From assembly GCF_002902285.1 (NCBI RefSeq), contig NZ_PPRU01000001.1, positions 23,053 through 87,052 of the forward strand: a stretch of 64,000 nt of DNA, given 5' to 3'. Positions within the stretch are counted from its first letter, which is position 1; the number at the start of each line of letters is the position of its first letter. The position numbers were made by a program, and so were the translations under genes. Positions 22,046-31,598 of the stretch are shown piece by piece. Below the pieces are notes generated by a model. That model did no database searches. It saw only the letters and a list, made by a program, of their open reading frames with translations, and had not been told where the DNA came from. The DNA is from Staphylococcus simulans. Its GTDB lineage: Bacteria > Bacillota > Bacilli > Staphylococcales > Staphylococcaceae.

Positions 22046-23317
22046 TTGGTTACTCAAGTTAAAGAAGTAAAAACACAACCTAAATGCCAAGTGAAAAAGC
22101 CAGAGTTGCTTGCACCTGCAGGTAACTTGGAAAAACTGAAAATTGCTGTACATTATGGGGCAGACGCAGTCTTTTTAGGCGGACAAGAGTATGGACTCCG
22201 CTCTAATGCTGATAACTTCACAATGGAAGAAATCAAAGAAGGCGTTGAATTCGCATCACAATACGGTGCAAAAATTTATGTCACAACAAATATCATCGCG
22301 CATGATGAAAATATGGATGGTTTAGAAGATTATTTAAGAAATCTAGAAGCCACAGGCGCAACAGGAATTATTGTTGCGGACCCATTGATTATTGAAACAT
22401 GTAAACGTGTCGCACCTAAACTTGAAATTCATTTATCAACACAACAATCACTAAGTAACTATAAAACAGTAGAGTATTGGAAAGAAGAAGGTTTAGATCG
22501 TGTTGTACTTGCACGTGAAACAGGCGCAATGGAAATGAAAGAGATGAAAGAAAAAGTAGATATCGAAATCGAAGCTTTTATCCATGGCGCAATGTGTATC
22601 GCATATTCCGGTCGCTGTACTTTAAGTAATCATATGACAGCACGTGACTCTAACCGCGGCGGATGCTGCCAAAGCTGTCGTTGGGATTATGACTTATTAG
22701 AAGTCGATGAAGATGGCGACTTAGACTTGTTTTATAAAGAAGAAGAAGTCGTTCCATTTGCGATGAGTCCTAAAGACTTGAAGTTAATCGAATCTATTCC
22801 AAACATGATGGATATCGGTATTGATTCACTTAAAATTGAAGGACGTATGAAATCAATTCACTATATTGCGACTGTTGTTTCTGTCTATCGTAAAGTGATT
22901 GATGCGTATGCAGCAGACCCTGACAACTTTAAAATTAAACCAGAGTGGTTAATAGAATTAGATAAATGTGCTAACAGAGACACTGCTTCTTCATTCTTTG
23001 AAGGCACACCAGGTTACCAACAACAAATGTTCGGTAATGAATCTAATAAGAAAACACCATATGATTTCTGCGGTTTAGTGTTAGACTATGACAAAGAAAC
23101 AAAAATGGCGACAATTCAGCAGCGTAATCACTTTAAACCTGGACAAGAAATTGAATTCTTCGGTCCTGAAATCGATAACTTTACACAAGTCGTCGAAGCG
23201 ATTTATGACGAAGAAGGCAATGCATTAGATGCTGCACGTCACCCACTTCAAATTGTTCAATTTAAAGTGGATCATGATATTTATCCAAACAACATGATGC
23301 GAAAGGAAATAGGATAA
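22046..23317 (+). CDS. trhP2: U32-family tRNA 5-hydroxyuridine factor TrhP2 (YrrO-like)
   Basis: U32-family protein of 423 residues. N-terminal [20 protein letters not shown] opens the barrel. The cluster-binding region has Cys residues in [18 protein letters not shown] and GGCCQSCRW (about residues 176-215), the pattern thought to hold an Fe-S cluster in this family. A C-terminal beta domain (about 340-420) follows. It is probably the cluster-bearing partner of TrhP1 in ho5U34 formation, with prephenate as oxygen source in E. coli relatives. The start is TTG behind AAGGAGGAAAAATC; the stop TAA shares one base with the udk ATG. Confidence 0.88.
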   Translation: MVTQVKEVKTQPKCQVKKPELLAPAGNLEKLKIAVHYGADAVFLGGQEYGLRSNADNFTMEEIKEGVEFASQYGAKIYVTTNIIAHDENMDGLEDYLRNLEATGATGIIVADPLIIETCKRVAPKLEIHLSTQQSLSNYKTVEYWKEEGLDRVVLARETGAMEMKEMKEKVDIEIEAFIHGAMCIAYSGRCTLSNHMTARDSNRGGCCQSCRWDYDLLEVDEDGDLDLFYKEEEVVPFAMSPKDLKLIESIPNMMDIGIDSLKIEGRMKSIHYIATVVSVYRKVIDAYAADPDNFKIKPEWLIELDKCANRDTASSFFEGTPGYQQQMFGNESNKKTPYDFCGLVLDYDKETKMATIQQRNHFKPGQEIEFFGPEIDNFTQVVEAIYDEEGNALDAARHPLQIVQFKVDHDIYPNNMMRKEIG

Positions 23318-23943
23318 TGAAAGCCACTACCATTATAGGCATTGCAGGCGGTTCTGGATCAGGTAAAACATCAGTCACAAACGAAATTCTGCATAATTTA
23401 GAAGGTCATAGTGTTGCATTAATTGCACAAGACTACTATTATAAAGACCAATCACATTTAACATTTGAAGAACGCTTACAAACGAATTATGACCATCCGT
23501 TTGCGTTCGATAATGATTTATTGATTCAAAATCTAATTGATTTACGCAATGGTATACCTGTAGAGGTACCGACGTATGATTATGTCAATCACACGAGAAG
23601 CCCTGAAACCATTGCATTTCAACCGAAAGATGTTATTATCGTAGAAGGAATATTTGCACTAGAAAACAAAACATTACGTGATTTAATGGATGTTAAGATT
23701 TATGTCGATACCGATGCAGATTTACGTATCTTAAGACGCTTGATGCGTGATACGAAAGAGCGAGGTCGCTCTATGGAATCTGTCATTGATCAATATATGT
23801 CTGTCGTACGTCCGATGCATAATCAATTCATCGAACCGACTAAACGTTATGCGGATATTATTATCCCTGAAGGCGGCAGTAATAAAGTTGCTATCGATAT
23901 AATGACGACAAAAATCCAATCATTAATACAAAATCAACAGTAA
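23317..23943 (+). CDS. udk: Uridine kinase
   Basis: Phosphorylates uridine and cytidine (pyrimidine salvage). The 208 residues include P-loop [13 protein letters not shown] (about 8-20), the substrate-binding YDHPFAFD segment (about 58-65), IVEGIFAL (about 108-115) and the LID arginines in [13 protein letters not shown] (about 140-152). Its start overlaps the trhP2 stop by one base (TAATG), so expression is tied to the tRNA modification genes. greA follows after 25 bases. Confidence 0.96.
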   Translation: MKATTIIGIAGGSGSGKTSVTNEILHNLEGHSVALIAQDYYYKDQSHLTFEERLQTNYDHPFAFDNDLLIQNLIDLRNGIPVEVPTYDYVNHTRSPETIAFQPKDVIIVEGIFALENKTLRDLMDVKIYVDTDADLRILRRLMRDTKERGRSMESVIDQYMSVVRPMHNQFIEPTKRYADIIIPEGGSNKVAIDIMTTKIQSLIQNQQ

Positions 23944-23968
23944 CACTTGAGTAAAGGAAGATGAAAAT

Positions 23969-24451
23969 ATGGAAAACCAAAAACAATATCCAATGACCCA
24001 AGAAGGTTTTGAAAAGCTAGAACAAGAACTTGAAGAATTAAAAACTGTCAAACGACCTGAAGTCGTAGAAAAAATCAAAGTTGCACGTTCTTTCGGGGAC
24101 TTATCTGAGAACTCTGAGTATGATGCAGCGAAAGATGAACAAGGTTTCATTGAACAAGATATCCAACGTATTGAACACATGATTCGCAATGCATTGATTA
24201 TTGAAGATACAGGCGATAACAATGTGGTACAAATCGGGAAAACTGTGACATTTGTTGAACTGCCTGATGGCGATGAAGAAGTGTATCAAATTGTTGGGTC
24301 TGCAGAAGCAGATGCATTCAATGGCAAAATTTCAAACGAATCACCGATTGCAAAAAGTTTAATCGGTAAACACCTAGAAGACGAAGTTCGTGTACCACTT
24401 CCAAACGGTGCAGAAATGAAAGTGAAAATTACTAATATTCAATCACAATAA
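23969..24451 (+). CDS. greA: Transcription elongation factor GreA
   Basis: Rescues backtracked RNA polymerase by stimulating transcript cleavage. The 160 residues form an N-terminal coiled coil with the tip [18 protein letters not shown] (about 40-57), whose acidic residues reach the active site, and a C-terminal FKBP-like domain (about 85-158, with [10 protein letters not shown]). The length is normal for GreA. It is the last gene of the trmR-trhP-udk-greA run, followed by a long terminator. Confidence 0.97.
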   Translation: MENQKQYPMTQEGFEKLEQELEELKTVKRPEVVEKIKVARSFGDLSENSEYDAAKDEQGFIEQDIQRIEHMIRNALIIEDTGDNNVVQIGKTVTFVELPDGDEEVYQIVGSAEADAFNGKISNESPIAKSLIGKHLEDEVRVPLPNGAEMKVKITNIQSQ

Positions 24452-24496
24452 TCATTTATCACAAAGGCTGATATCGCTTTATGATAAATAGATAAC

Positions 24497-24564
24497 AAAG
24501 GGTTGGTGATACTTTTGTTTGAAGCTTGCTTCAAATGGACAAAAGTAAAGCGCCAACCTTTTTT
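24497..24564 (+). terminator. Long hairpin terminator behind greA
   Basis: Outer stem AAAGGGTTGG (24497-24506) with CCAACCTTTT (24553-24562). Middle stem TACTTTTGT with ACAAAAGTA, inner stem TTTGAAGC with GCTTCAAA around TT. The T run continues beyond. It is a near-continuous 60-base hairpin, longer than a typical terminator. Confidence 0.9.
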
Positions 24565-24658
24565 ATGTGATGATTGTGGTGAACATGGTCTTTGGTCGTT
24601 GCACTAGACAAATTATGATAAAATATCACTGATAGTTCATTTGAAAGGGGAAATGGCA

Positions 24659-25345
24659 ATGATAGGAATCATTGGCGCAATGGAAGAAGAAATAATGATA
24701 TTAAAAGAACATATTGAGGATTTAGAAGAAGTTACCATTGCTCATGTAAAATTTTATAAAGGTAAAATTAATGATAAAGCAGTCGTCTTGACGTTAAGCG
24801 GTATCGGTAAAGTTAACGCAAGTATCTCCACTGCTTTACTTATTCAACAATTCTCCCCAGAGGCAATTTTGAATACAGGTTCTGCAGGGGCGCTAGATCA
24901 CTCGTTGAATGTGGGTGATGTCTTGATTGGGACAGAAGCGATGTATCATGATGCGGATGCGACGGCATTCGGTTATGAATTGGGACAAATTCCGAATATG
25001 CCGATTGCGTATGAAGCGGATGATAACTTAGCAGAATTAGCACAAGCTGTTATTGAGAAGCAAAACTTAACAGGTCGCTTAGGTATGATTGTCAGCGGCG
25101 ACAGTTTTATCGGTGAAGTTAAACAACGTGAATACATTAAAGAACATTTCCCTAAAGCTATGGCTGTAGAGATGGAATCTGCAGCAATTGCACAAACATG
25201 TTATCAATTTAACACACCGTTTATTATTACAAGAGCAGTATCAGATTTAGCGAATGGCGAAGCAAATATTACGTTTGATGAATTCATTGGAGAAGCAGCG
25301 AAAACATCAAGTGAAACTGTACTCCAAATGTTAAAATCATTATAA
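24659..25345 (+). CDS. mtnN: 5'-methylthioadenosine/S-adenosylhomocysteine nucleosidase
   Basis: Cleaves MTA and SAH (Pfs); detoxifies SAH from the many methyltransferases and feeds the LuxS route. The 228 residues start [11 protein letters not shown], with NTGSAGALD (about 75-83) and the active-site region [10 protein letters not shown] (about 170-179) and [10 protein letters not shown] (about 194-203) containing the catalytic Asp. The ATG at 24659 fits AAAGGGG eight bases upstream; the ATG at 24653 is too close. It is the first gene behind the greA terminator and leads the yqeG-yqeH operon. Confidence 0.95.
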   Translation: MIGIIGAMEEEIMILKEHIEDLEEVTIAHVKFYKGKINDKAVVLTLSGIGKVNASISTALLIQQFSPEAILNTGSAGALDHSLNVGDVLIGTEAMYHDADATAFGYELGQIPNMPIAYEADDNLAELAQAVIEKQNLTGRLGMIVSGDSFIGEVKQREYIKEHFPKAMAVEMESAAIAQTCYQFNTPFIITRAVSDLANGEANITFDEFIGEAAKTSSETVLQMLKSL

Positions 25346-25365
25346 AGATAAGGTGGATTAATGTA

Positions 25366-25893
25366 ATGGGAATTTTAAGTAGGAATTTTATGCCGAATGC
25401 TTATGTTAAATCAATCCATGAAATAGACTTTGATCAGTTAGCAGAAAATGGAATCAAAGGCGTTATTACGGATTTGGACAATACATTAGTAGGTTGGGAC
25501 GAAGCTGATCCGACACCGGCAGTCATTCATTGGTTTAATATGTTGAATGAAAAAGGTATCAAAGTGACTGTGGTTTCAAATAACCATCAAGGCAGAGTAT
25601 CTAGTTTCTGCCAACCACTCAAAGTCAACTATATCTTTGAAGCTAAAAAACCGATGGGGAAAGCCTTTAAACATGCATCAGAACGTATGGGATTAAAGCC
25701 TGAAGAGACTGTTGTTATTGGTGATCAAATGATGACAGATGTCTTTGGCGGTAATAGACGTGGCATGTATACTGTTATGGTTGTTCCTGTAAAAAAAACT
25801 GATGGATTTATCACGAAATTCAATCGAATTATTGAAAGACGTTTATTACACAGATACAAAAGAAAAGGCTATATTAAATGGGAGGAAAATTGA
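25366..25893 (+). CDS. YqeG-family HAD phosphatase (subclass IIIA)
   Basis: HAD-fold protein of 175 residues. Motif I is ITDLDNTLVGWDE (about 34-46, nucleophile in DLDNT), motif II VVSNN (about 69-73), the Lys in AKKPMGKAF, and motif III VIGDQMMTDVFGGN (about 117-130). The substrate is unknown; relatives include a phosphatidylglycerophosphate phosphatase group, which remains a possibility. Its stop TGA is directly followed by the yqeH TTG. The pairing with yqeH is conserved in Firmicutes. Confidence 0.9.
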   Translation: MGILSRNFMPNAYVKSIHEIDFDQLAENGIKGVITDLDNTLVGWDEADPTPAVIHWFNMLNEKGIKVTVVSNNHQGRVSSFCQPLKVNYIFEAKKPMGKAFKHASERMGLKPEETVVIGDQMMTDVFGGNRRGMYTVMVVPVKKTDGFITKFNRIIERRLLHRYKRKGYIKWEEN

Positions 25894-26991
25894 TTGACAG
25901 AAACGAAATGTATTGGATGCGGTGCGACTTTACAAGCCGATGATCCAAAGAAACCAGGTTATGTGCCAGCGCACAATCTGCATAAAGAAGATGTGATATG
26001 TCAACGCTGTTTCAGATTAAAAAATTATAATGAGATTCAAGATGTGGGTATGGATAGCCAAGATTTCTTGGACTTATTAAATCATCTTGCAGATAAAAAA
26101 GGACTTGTAGTCAATGTTGTAGATATCTTTGATTTTGAAGGTTCCTTCATAAATGCTTTAAAGCGTATTGTAGGGAATAAAAAAGTGATTCTTGCAGCGA
26201 ATAAAATTGATTTATTACCTAAACAAATTAATAAACGCCGTGTTAAAGATTGGTTGAAAAAATCCGCGCGAAAATATGGGCTGGAAGCGGAAGATGTTGT
26301 TTTAATTTCTGCAGAAAAAGGATACGGGATTCAAGATTTATTAGAAGCTATCCAACAACACCGAAAACAAGAAGATGTTTATATCGTAGGCACAACCAAC
26401 GTTGGCAAATCTACATTAATCAATAAGCTGATTGAACAAAGTGTAGGTGAAAAGAATGTAGTAACAACTTCACGATTCCCAGGAACAACTTTAGATTTAA
26501 TAGATATTCCATTAGACGATCATTCATTTATGTACGATACACCTGGTGTTATACAAGATCATCAAATGACGCATTATGTTTCTGAAAAAGAACTTAAACA
26601 AATTATGCCTAATAAAGAAGTGAAGCAACGTGTTTATCAATTAAACGAAGAACAAACACTCTTCTTTGGAGGATTAGCAAGAATCGATTACGTTTCTGGA
26701 GGTAAACGCCCACTGGTTTGTTATTTTTCTAATAATTTGCCGATTCATCGGACTAAAACTGAAAAAGCCAATGAGTTATGGCGTACTCAGCTCGGTAAAT
26801 TATTAGCACCACCAAGTAATAAAGATGATTTTAATTTAGACGAAATGAAAGCAGTACGCTTGGAAACGGGTAAAGAGAAGAGAGACGTAATGATTGCAGG
26901 GTTAGGTTTTATAACAATTGGACCTGGAGCAAAAGTTATTGTCAGAGTTCCGAAATCAGTTGATGTTGTATTGAGAAATTCAATCATGTAG
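25894..26991 (+). CDS. yqeH: Ribosome biogenesis GTPase YqeH (circularly permuted)
   Basis: GTPase needed for 30S assembly. The 365 residues begin with a Cys4 zinc finger (CIGCG, about 5-9, and CQRC, about 35-38). The GTPase motifs come in permuted order: G4 NKIDL (about 104), G5-like SAEKG, then G1 GTTNVGKST (about 166-174), G2 TTSRFPGTT and G3 DTPG (about 211). A C-terminal RNA-binding domain follows. The start is TTG with GGGAGGAAAA upstream, touching the yqeG stop. Confidence 0.95.
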   Translation: MTETKCIGCGATLQADDPKKPGYVPAHNLHKEDVICQRCFRLKNYNEIQDVGMDSQDFLDLLNHLADKKGLVVNVVDIFDFEGSFINALKRIVGNKKVILAANKIDLLPKQINKRRVKDWLKKSARKYGLEAEDVVLISAEKGYGIQDLLEAIQQHRKQEDVYIVGTTNVGKSTLINKLIEQSVGEKNVVTTSRFPGTTLDLIDIPLDDHSFMYDTPGVIQDHQMTHYVSEKELKQIMPNKEVKQRVYQLNEEQTLFFGGLARIDYVSGGKRPLVCYFSNNLPIHRTKTEKANELWRTQLGKLLAPPSNKDDFNLDEMKAVRLETGKEKRDVMIAGLGFITIGPGAKVIVRVPKSVDVVLRNSIM

Positions 26992-27003
26992 CAGGTGATA
27001 GTT

Positions 27004-27813
27004 ATGAAATTTACAGTAATCGGTCATCCTATAGACCACTCGTTATCTCCAATTATGCACGACGCAAACTTTAAAGCGTTAAAGCGAGATGACACTTATG
27101 AAGCATTAAACATTCCACCAAAACATTTTCATTTAATCAAAGAAATTATAAATGAAAAACAATTGGATGGTTTTAATATTACTATTCCGCATAAGGAAAA
27201 CATTATACCTTACCTTGATGAAATAGATTCACATGCCGAAACAATTGGCGCTATTAATACAGTGAAGATTGAAAATGGTCGTTGGTTAGGTTATAACACT
27301 GATGGCATTGGTTATGTTAAAGGGTTGCAAGAAGTATATCCAAAACTAGAAAATGCAAAAATATTGCTAATAGGAGCAGGTGGCGCTAGTAAAGGTTTAG
27401 CAGCCGCATTGAATGAGATTGTTACAACACCTTTAGCTGTTGCGAATCGTACAATGAGCAGATTCGATACTTGGGATTTATCTGTAGAACAATTAACGCT
27501 AAGTGATGCTGAGAAAATGTTGGATCGTTTTGATATTGTCATAAATACTACACCTGCTGGAATGAATAAAAATAAAGATGTAGTGATATCATTAGACAAC
27601 CTAGCACCTCACACACTTGTTAGTGATATCGTCTATATTCCATCCAAAACGCCGATATTAGCACTCGCTGAAGAAAAAGGTAATCCTATATATAATGGCT
27701 TGGATATGTTTGTTAATCAGGGTGCTGAAAGTTTTAAAATTTGGACAGGTCAAACAGCTGATACTGAGGCGATGAAAACGGCAGTAATCGAACAATTAAA
27801 AAGGAGAAATTAA
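27004..27813 (+). CDS. aroE: Shikimate dehydrogenase
   Basis: NADP-dependent reduction of 3-dehydroshikimate in aromatic amino-acid synthesis. The 269 residues start [16 protein letters not shown], whose HSLSP region binds shikimate. The catalytic Lys is in NITIPHKE (about 59-66), followed by [15 protein letters not shown] (about 98-108) and the Rossmann loop [10 protein letters not shown] (about 124-133). The ATG at 27004 is preferred to a GTG nine bases upstream because AGGTGAT precedes it correctly. It lies within the ribosome-assembly operon, as in other staphylococci and in Bacillus. Confidence 0.95.
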   Translation: MKFTVIGHPIDHSLSPIMHDANFKALKRDDTYEALNIPPKHFHLIKEIINEKQLDGFNITIPHKENIIPYLDEIDSHAETIGAINTVKIENGRWLGYNTDGIGYVKGLQEVYPKLENAKILLIGAGGASKGLAAALNEIVTTPLAVANRTMSRFDTWDLSVEQLTLSDAEKMLDRFDIVINTTPAGMNKNKDVVISLDNLAPHTLVSDIVYIPSKTPILALAEEKGNPIYNGLDMFVNQGAESFKIWTGQTADTEAMKTAVIEQLKRRN

Positions 27814-28104
27814 ATGCTTACAGGAAAACAAAAGAGATTTTTAAGAAGTAAAGCGCATCATGTGAACCCTACTTTTCAAATTGGAAAAGCTGGTTTAAAT
27901 GAAAATATGATTGAGCAACTAGATGAAATTTTAGAAAATAGAGAGTTAATAAAAATTCATATCTTACAAAATAATATGGATGATAAAAGTGAACTTGCAC
28001 GAGCTGTAAGTGAAGCAACAAATAGTGAATTGGTACAAGTAATTGGGTCTATGATTGTTCTATATAAAGAATCAAAAGAAAATAAGCAAATTGAATTACC
28101 TTAA
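27814..28104 (+). CDS. yhbY: YhbY-type CRM-domain RNA-binding protein
   Basis: Small basic CRM-domain protein of 96 residues, starting MLTGKQKRFLRSKAHHVNP and containing the conserved IGKAGLNENM loop (GxxG, about 22-31). Relatives associate with pre-50S particles and probably help rRNA maturation. The start follows the aroE stop without a gap. It is flanked by yqeH and rsfS, which fits a ribosome assembly role. Confidence 0.92.
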   Translation: MLTGKQKRFLRSKAHHVNPTFQIGKAGLNENMIEQLDEILENRELIKIHILQNNMDDKSELARAVSEATNSELVQVIGSMIVLYKESKENKQIELP

Positions 28105-29254
<1,150 letters not shown>

Positions 29255-29605
29255 ATGCAAGTAGAACAAATTTTAGATATAGCGATTAAAGCAGTTGAAA
29301 GTAAAAAAGCAGAAGAAGTTATTTCACTTAATTTAGAAGGTATTCATGATATGGCAGACTACTTTGTTATTTGTCATGGTAATAATGAACGTCAAGTACA
29401 AGCAATCGGTAGAGCGGTAAAAGAAGCTGCAGATAAAGAAGGTATTAATGTTTCAGTGTTTGAAGGTTTAAACGAAGCAAGATGGATTTTATTAGATTTA
29501 TCTGGTGTTATCGTACACATCTTCCATAAAGATGAACGCGGCTATTATAACATTGAAAAACTTTATAGAGATGCACCGATGAAAACATATGAGGAAGCTT
29601 ATTAA
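29255..29605 (+). CDS. rsfS: Ribosomal silencing factor RsfS
   Basis: Binds uL14 on the 50S subunit and blocks joining to 30S in starvation. The 116 residues are of typical length and carry the family pattern DMADYFVICHGNNERQVQAI (about 30-49) and VVHIFH-like VIVHIFHKDERGYYNIEKLY (about 88-107). It begins directly after the yqeK stop and ends directly before the methyltransferase ATG. Confidence 0.95.
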   Translation: MQVEQILDIAIKAVESKKAEEVISLNLEGIHDMADYFVICHGNNERQVQAIGRAVKEAADKEGINVSVFEGLNEARWILLDLSGVIVHIFHKDERGYYNIEKLYRDAPMKTYEEAY

Positions 29606-30322
29606 ATGAGCCAGTATGAAGGCTTTAGCCAATATTATGATGAGCTTACACAAGATCAACCATACAATCAATGGCTAGAAATTATACGACAAGCAACTTC
29701 TAAGCGAACTAGTATATTGGATATTGGCTGTGGTACTGGTAGTTTGACGACGTTATTAACTGATTTTAAAAGTGTAACAGGAATGGATTTAAGTAGTGAT
29801 ATGCTCGCAGTTGCTTCCCAAAAGTCTGATTCAGTTAGATGGATTGAGGGTGACATGACAGATTTTGAATTAGGTCAAAATTTTGATGTCATTACTATAT
29901 TGTGTGATTCATTAAATTATATTACTGATCAACATGATGTTATTGAAACATTTAAGCATGTATATCGTCATTTAAATACTGATGGAACATTTATCTTTGA
30001 TGTCCACTCAAAGTTTAAAATGAATACGCTATTTGCAAATCAAACATATATTGATGAAACTGAACATATCTTTTTAGCATGGGAAGCAATTCAAGGTGAT
30101 TTACCTGACAGTGTATGGCATTATATGACTTTCTTTGAACAACAAGACGATGGAAGTTATCGACGTTTTGATGAAGAGCATTTTCAAAAAACATTCAGCG
30201 AACAAGCATATATTGAAATGCTTAATGAAGTTGGTTTTAGCCACATTCATACATTTTATGACTTTGATATTAAAAATCATGATGAACAAAGCGATCGCTT
30301 ATTCTTCATAGTTAAAAAATAA
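29606..30322 (+). CDS. Class I SAM-dependent methyltransferase (YqeM-like)
   Basis: Methyltransferase of 238 residues. Motif I is ILDIGCGTGSLTTLL (about 37-51), followed by VTGMDLSSDML (about 56-66) and IEGDMTDFEL (about 79-88). The substrate is unknown. In Bacillus the relative YqeM closes the same yqeG-to-rsfS gene run, so a ribosome or tRNA substrate is conceivable but not shown. It starts with the base after the rsfS stop. A terminator-like hairpin follows within 15 bases. Confidence 0.87.
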   Translation: MSQYEGFSQYYDELTQDQPYNQWLEIIRQATSKRTSILDIGCGTGSLTTLLTDFKSVTGMDLSSDMLAVASQKSDSVRWIEGDMTDFELGQNFDVITILCDSLNYITDQHDVIETFKHVYRHLNTDGTFIFDVHSKFKMNTLFANQTYIDETEHIFLAWEAIQGDLPDSVWHYMTFFEQQDDGSYRRFDEEHFQKTFSEQAYIEMLNEVGFSHIHTFYDFDIKNHDEQSDRLFFIVKK

Positions 30323-30333
30323 AAGAAGAAAAA

Positions 30334-30375
30334 TCACTCCTTTAAACGTTTAAAAGATAAAGGAGTGAATTTTTT
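30334..30375 (+). terminator. Terminator-like hairpin that contains the comEA ribosome-binding site
   Basis: TCACTCCTTT (30334-30343) pairs perfectly with AAAGGAGTGA (30359-30368), with AAACG-TTT as a possible inner stem, then a T run (30370-30375) that touches the comEA ATG at 30376. The right arm holds the AAAGGAG Shine-Dalgarno site. It can end the upstream operon and, in any read-through mRNA, hide the comEA start. Confidence 0.8.
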
Positions 30376-31059
30376 ATGTTAGAACAGTTAAAAAACTACT
30401 ATAACCAATATAAGCATTTCTCATGGTTATTGGTTATTGCAGTTATTGTGCTTGCTTTTATTTTAATGAAACTACACTCTGATAGTAGTAACCAAGAAAT
30501 AGAATCAACTGCTCAAAATGTGAGCAACTCTCATTTAGATAATGACAAACAAAATTTTTCAAAAAAGAGAGAATCAAACAAAGAGGCCGACACAGAAACT
30601 GAAGCAAATAGAAAAACTCAAGTAGTAGTGGTAGATGTTAAAGGGGCTGTTGAACACCCTGATATTTATGAAATGAAAGATAATCAACGTATAAAAGATG
30701 TGTTAAATAAAGCAAAGCTAACGAGCAAGGCTGATTTAACAACTATCAATCTTTCGGAGAAATTAACTGACCAAAAAATGATTTTCATACCAGAGAAAGG
30801 TCAAAATCTAACAACAAGTAGTAGCATAAGCACCTCTAGTACACAAAGCACTAATAAATCACCACAAACGAAAGTTAACCTTAACAGTGCCAAAGAAAAT
30901 GAATTAACTACTGTGAACGGCTTAGGACCTTCTAAAGCAAAGGCGATCATTGAATTTAGAGAAACAAAAGGACCTTTTAATAGTGTGGATCAATTGAAAA
31001 ATGTTAAAGGTATCGGAGAAAAATCGTTCGAGAAGTTAAAAGAATATTTTACAGTTTAA
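30376..31059 (+). CDS. comEA: Competence protein ComEA (membrane-anchored DNA receptor)
   Basis: Binds incoming double-stranded DNA at the cell surface during transformation. The 227 residues show one N-terminal membrane segment (about 15-32), a flexible Ser/Thr/Gln-rich part, a SLBB-like domain (about 82-140, VVVDVKGAVEHPDIYEM) and a C-terminal pair of helix-hairpin-helix motifs (about 165-227, e.g. LTTVNGLGPSKAKAIIEFR and LKNVKGIGEKSFEKL) that bind DNA. It starts the comE operon; the ribosome-binding site is inside a hairpin. Confidence 0.95.
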   Translation: MLEQLKNYYNQYKHFSWLLVIAVIVLAFILMKLHSDSSNQEIESTAQNVSNSHLDNDKQNFSKKRESNKEADTETEANRKTQVVVVDVKGAVEHPDIYEMKDNQRIKDVLNKAKLTSKADLTTINLSEKLTDQKMIFIPEKGQNLTTSSSISTSSTQSTNKSPQTKVNLNSAKENELTTVNGLGPSKAKAIIEFRETKGPFNSVDQLKNVKGIGEKSFEKLKEYFTV

Positions 31060-31129
31060 CAATATTGATTTATTACTGTGCAGATTTGTAATAAAATAGT
31101 ATTGTTATAAGACAAAGGAGGTTCAAAGT

Positions 31130-31591
31130 GTGGAAAGAATTAAATGGGAAGAATACTTTATGGCTCAAAGCCATTTGTTATCTCTTCGCTCAACATGTAC
31201 AAGATTATCTGTAGGGGCTACTATAGTGAAAGATAATAGAATCATAGCTGGTGGCTATAATGGTTCAGTTGCAGGTGAAGTACATTGTATTGACGAAGGT
31301 TGTTTAATGGAAGATGGACATTGTATAAGAACAATACATGCAGAAATGAACGCGATTCTTCAGTGTGCAAAACAGGGTGTTTCAACTGAAGGAGCAACGA
31401 TATATGTCACACATTTCCCATGTTTGAACTGTACGAAATCTATTATTCAAGCAGGTATTAAGAAAATCTACTATGCTAAAGATTACCATAACCATGATTA
31501 TGCTTTAAAATTACTGAAACAATCAGGGATTGAATATAAAAAAATACCATTTGATGCCGATCAAGTTGCAGAATTCTTAACGAAGAAGTGA
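31130..31591 (+). CDS. comEB: ComE operon protein 2, dCMP deaminase family
   Basis: Zinc deaminase of 153 residues. The zinc site is HAEMNAILQCA (about 66-76) and PCLNCTKSI (about 95-103), the deoxycytidylate deaminase pattern. A further Cys/His set (CIDEGC, HCI) precedes it. It probably turns dCMP to dUMP; it is not required for transformation in Bacillus although it lies in the comE operon. The start is GTG with GGAGG ten bases upstream. A 70-base gap separates it from comEA. Confidence 0.92.
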   Translation: MERIKWEEYFMAQSHLLSLRSTCTRLSVGATIVKDNRIIAGGYNGSVAGEVHCIDEGCLMEDGHCIRTIHAEMNAILQCAKQGVSTEGATIYVTHFPCLNCTKSIIQAGIKKIYYAKDYHNHDYALKLLKQSGIEYKKIPFDADQVAEFLTKK

Positions 31592-31598
31592 TTCATAT

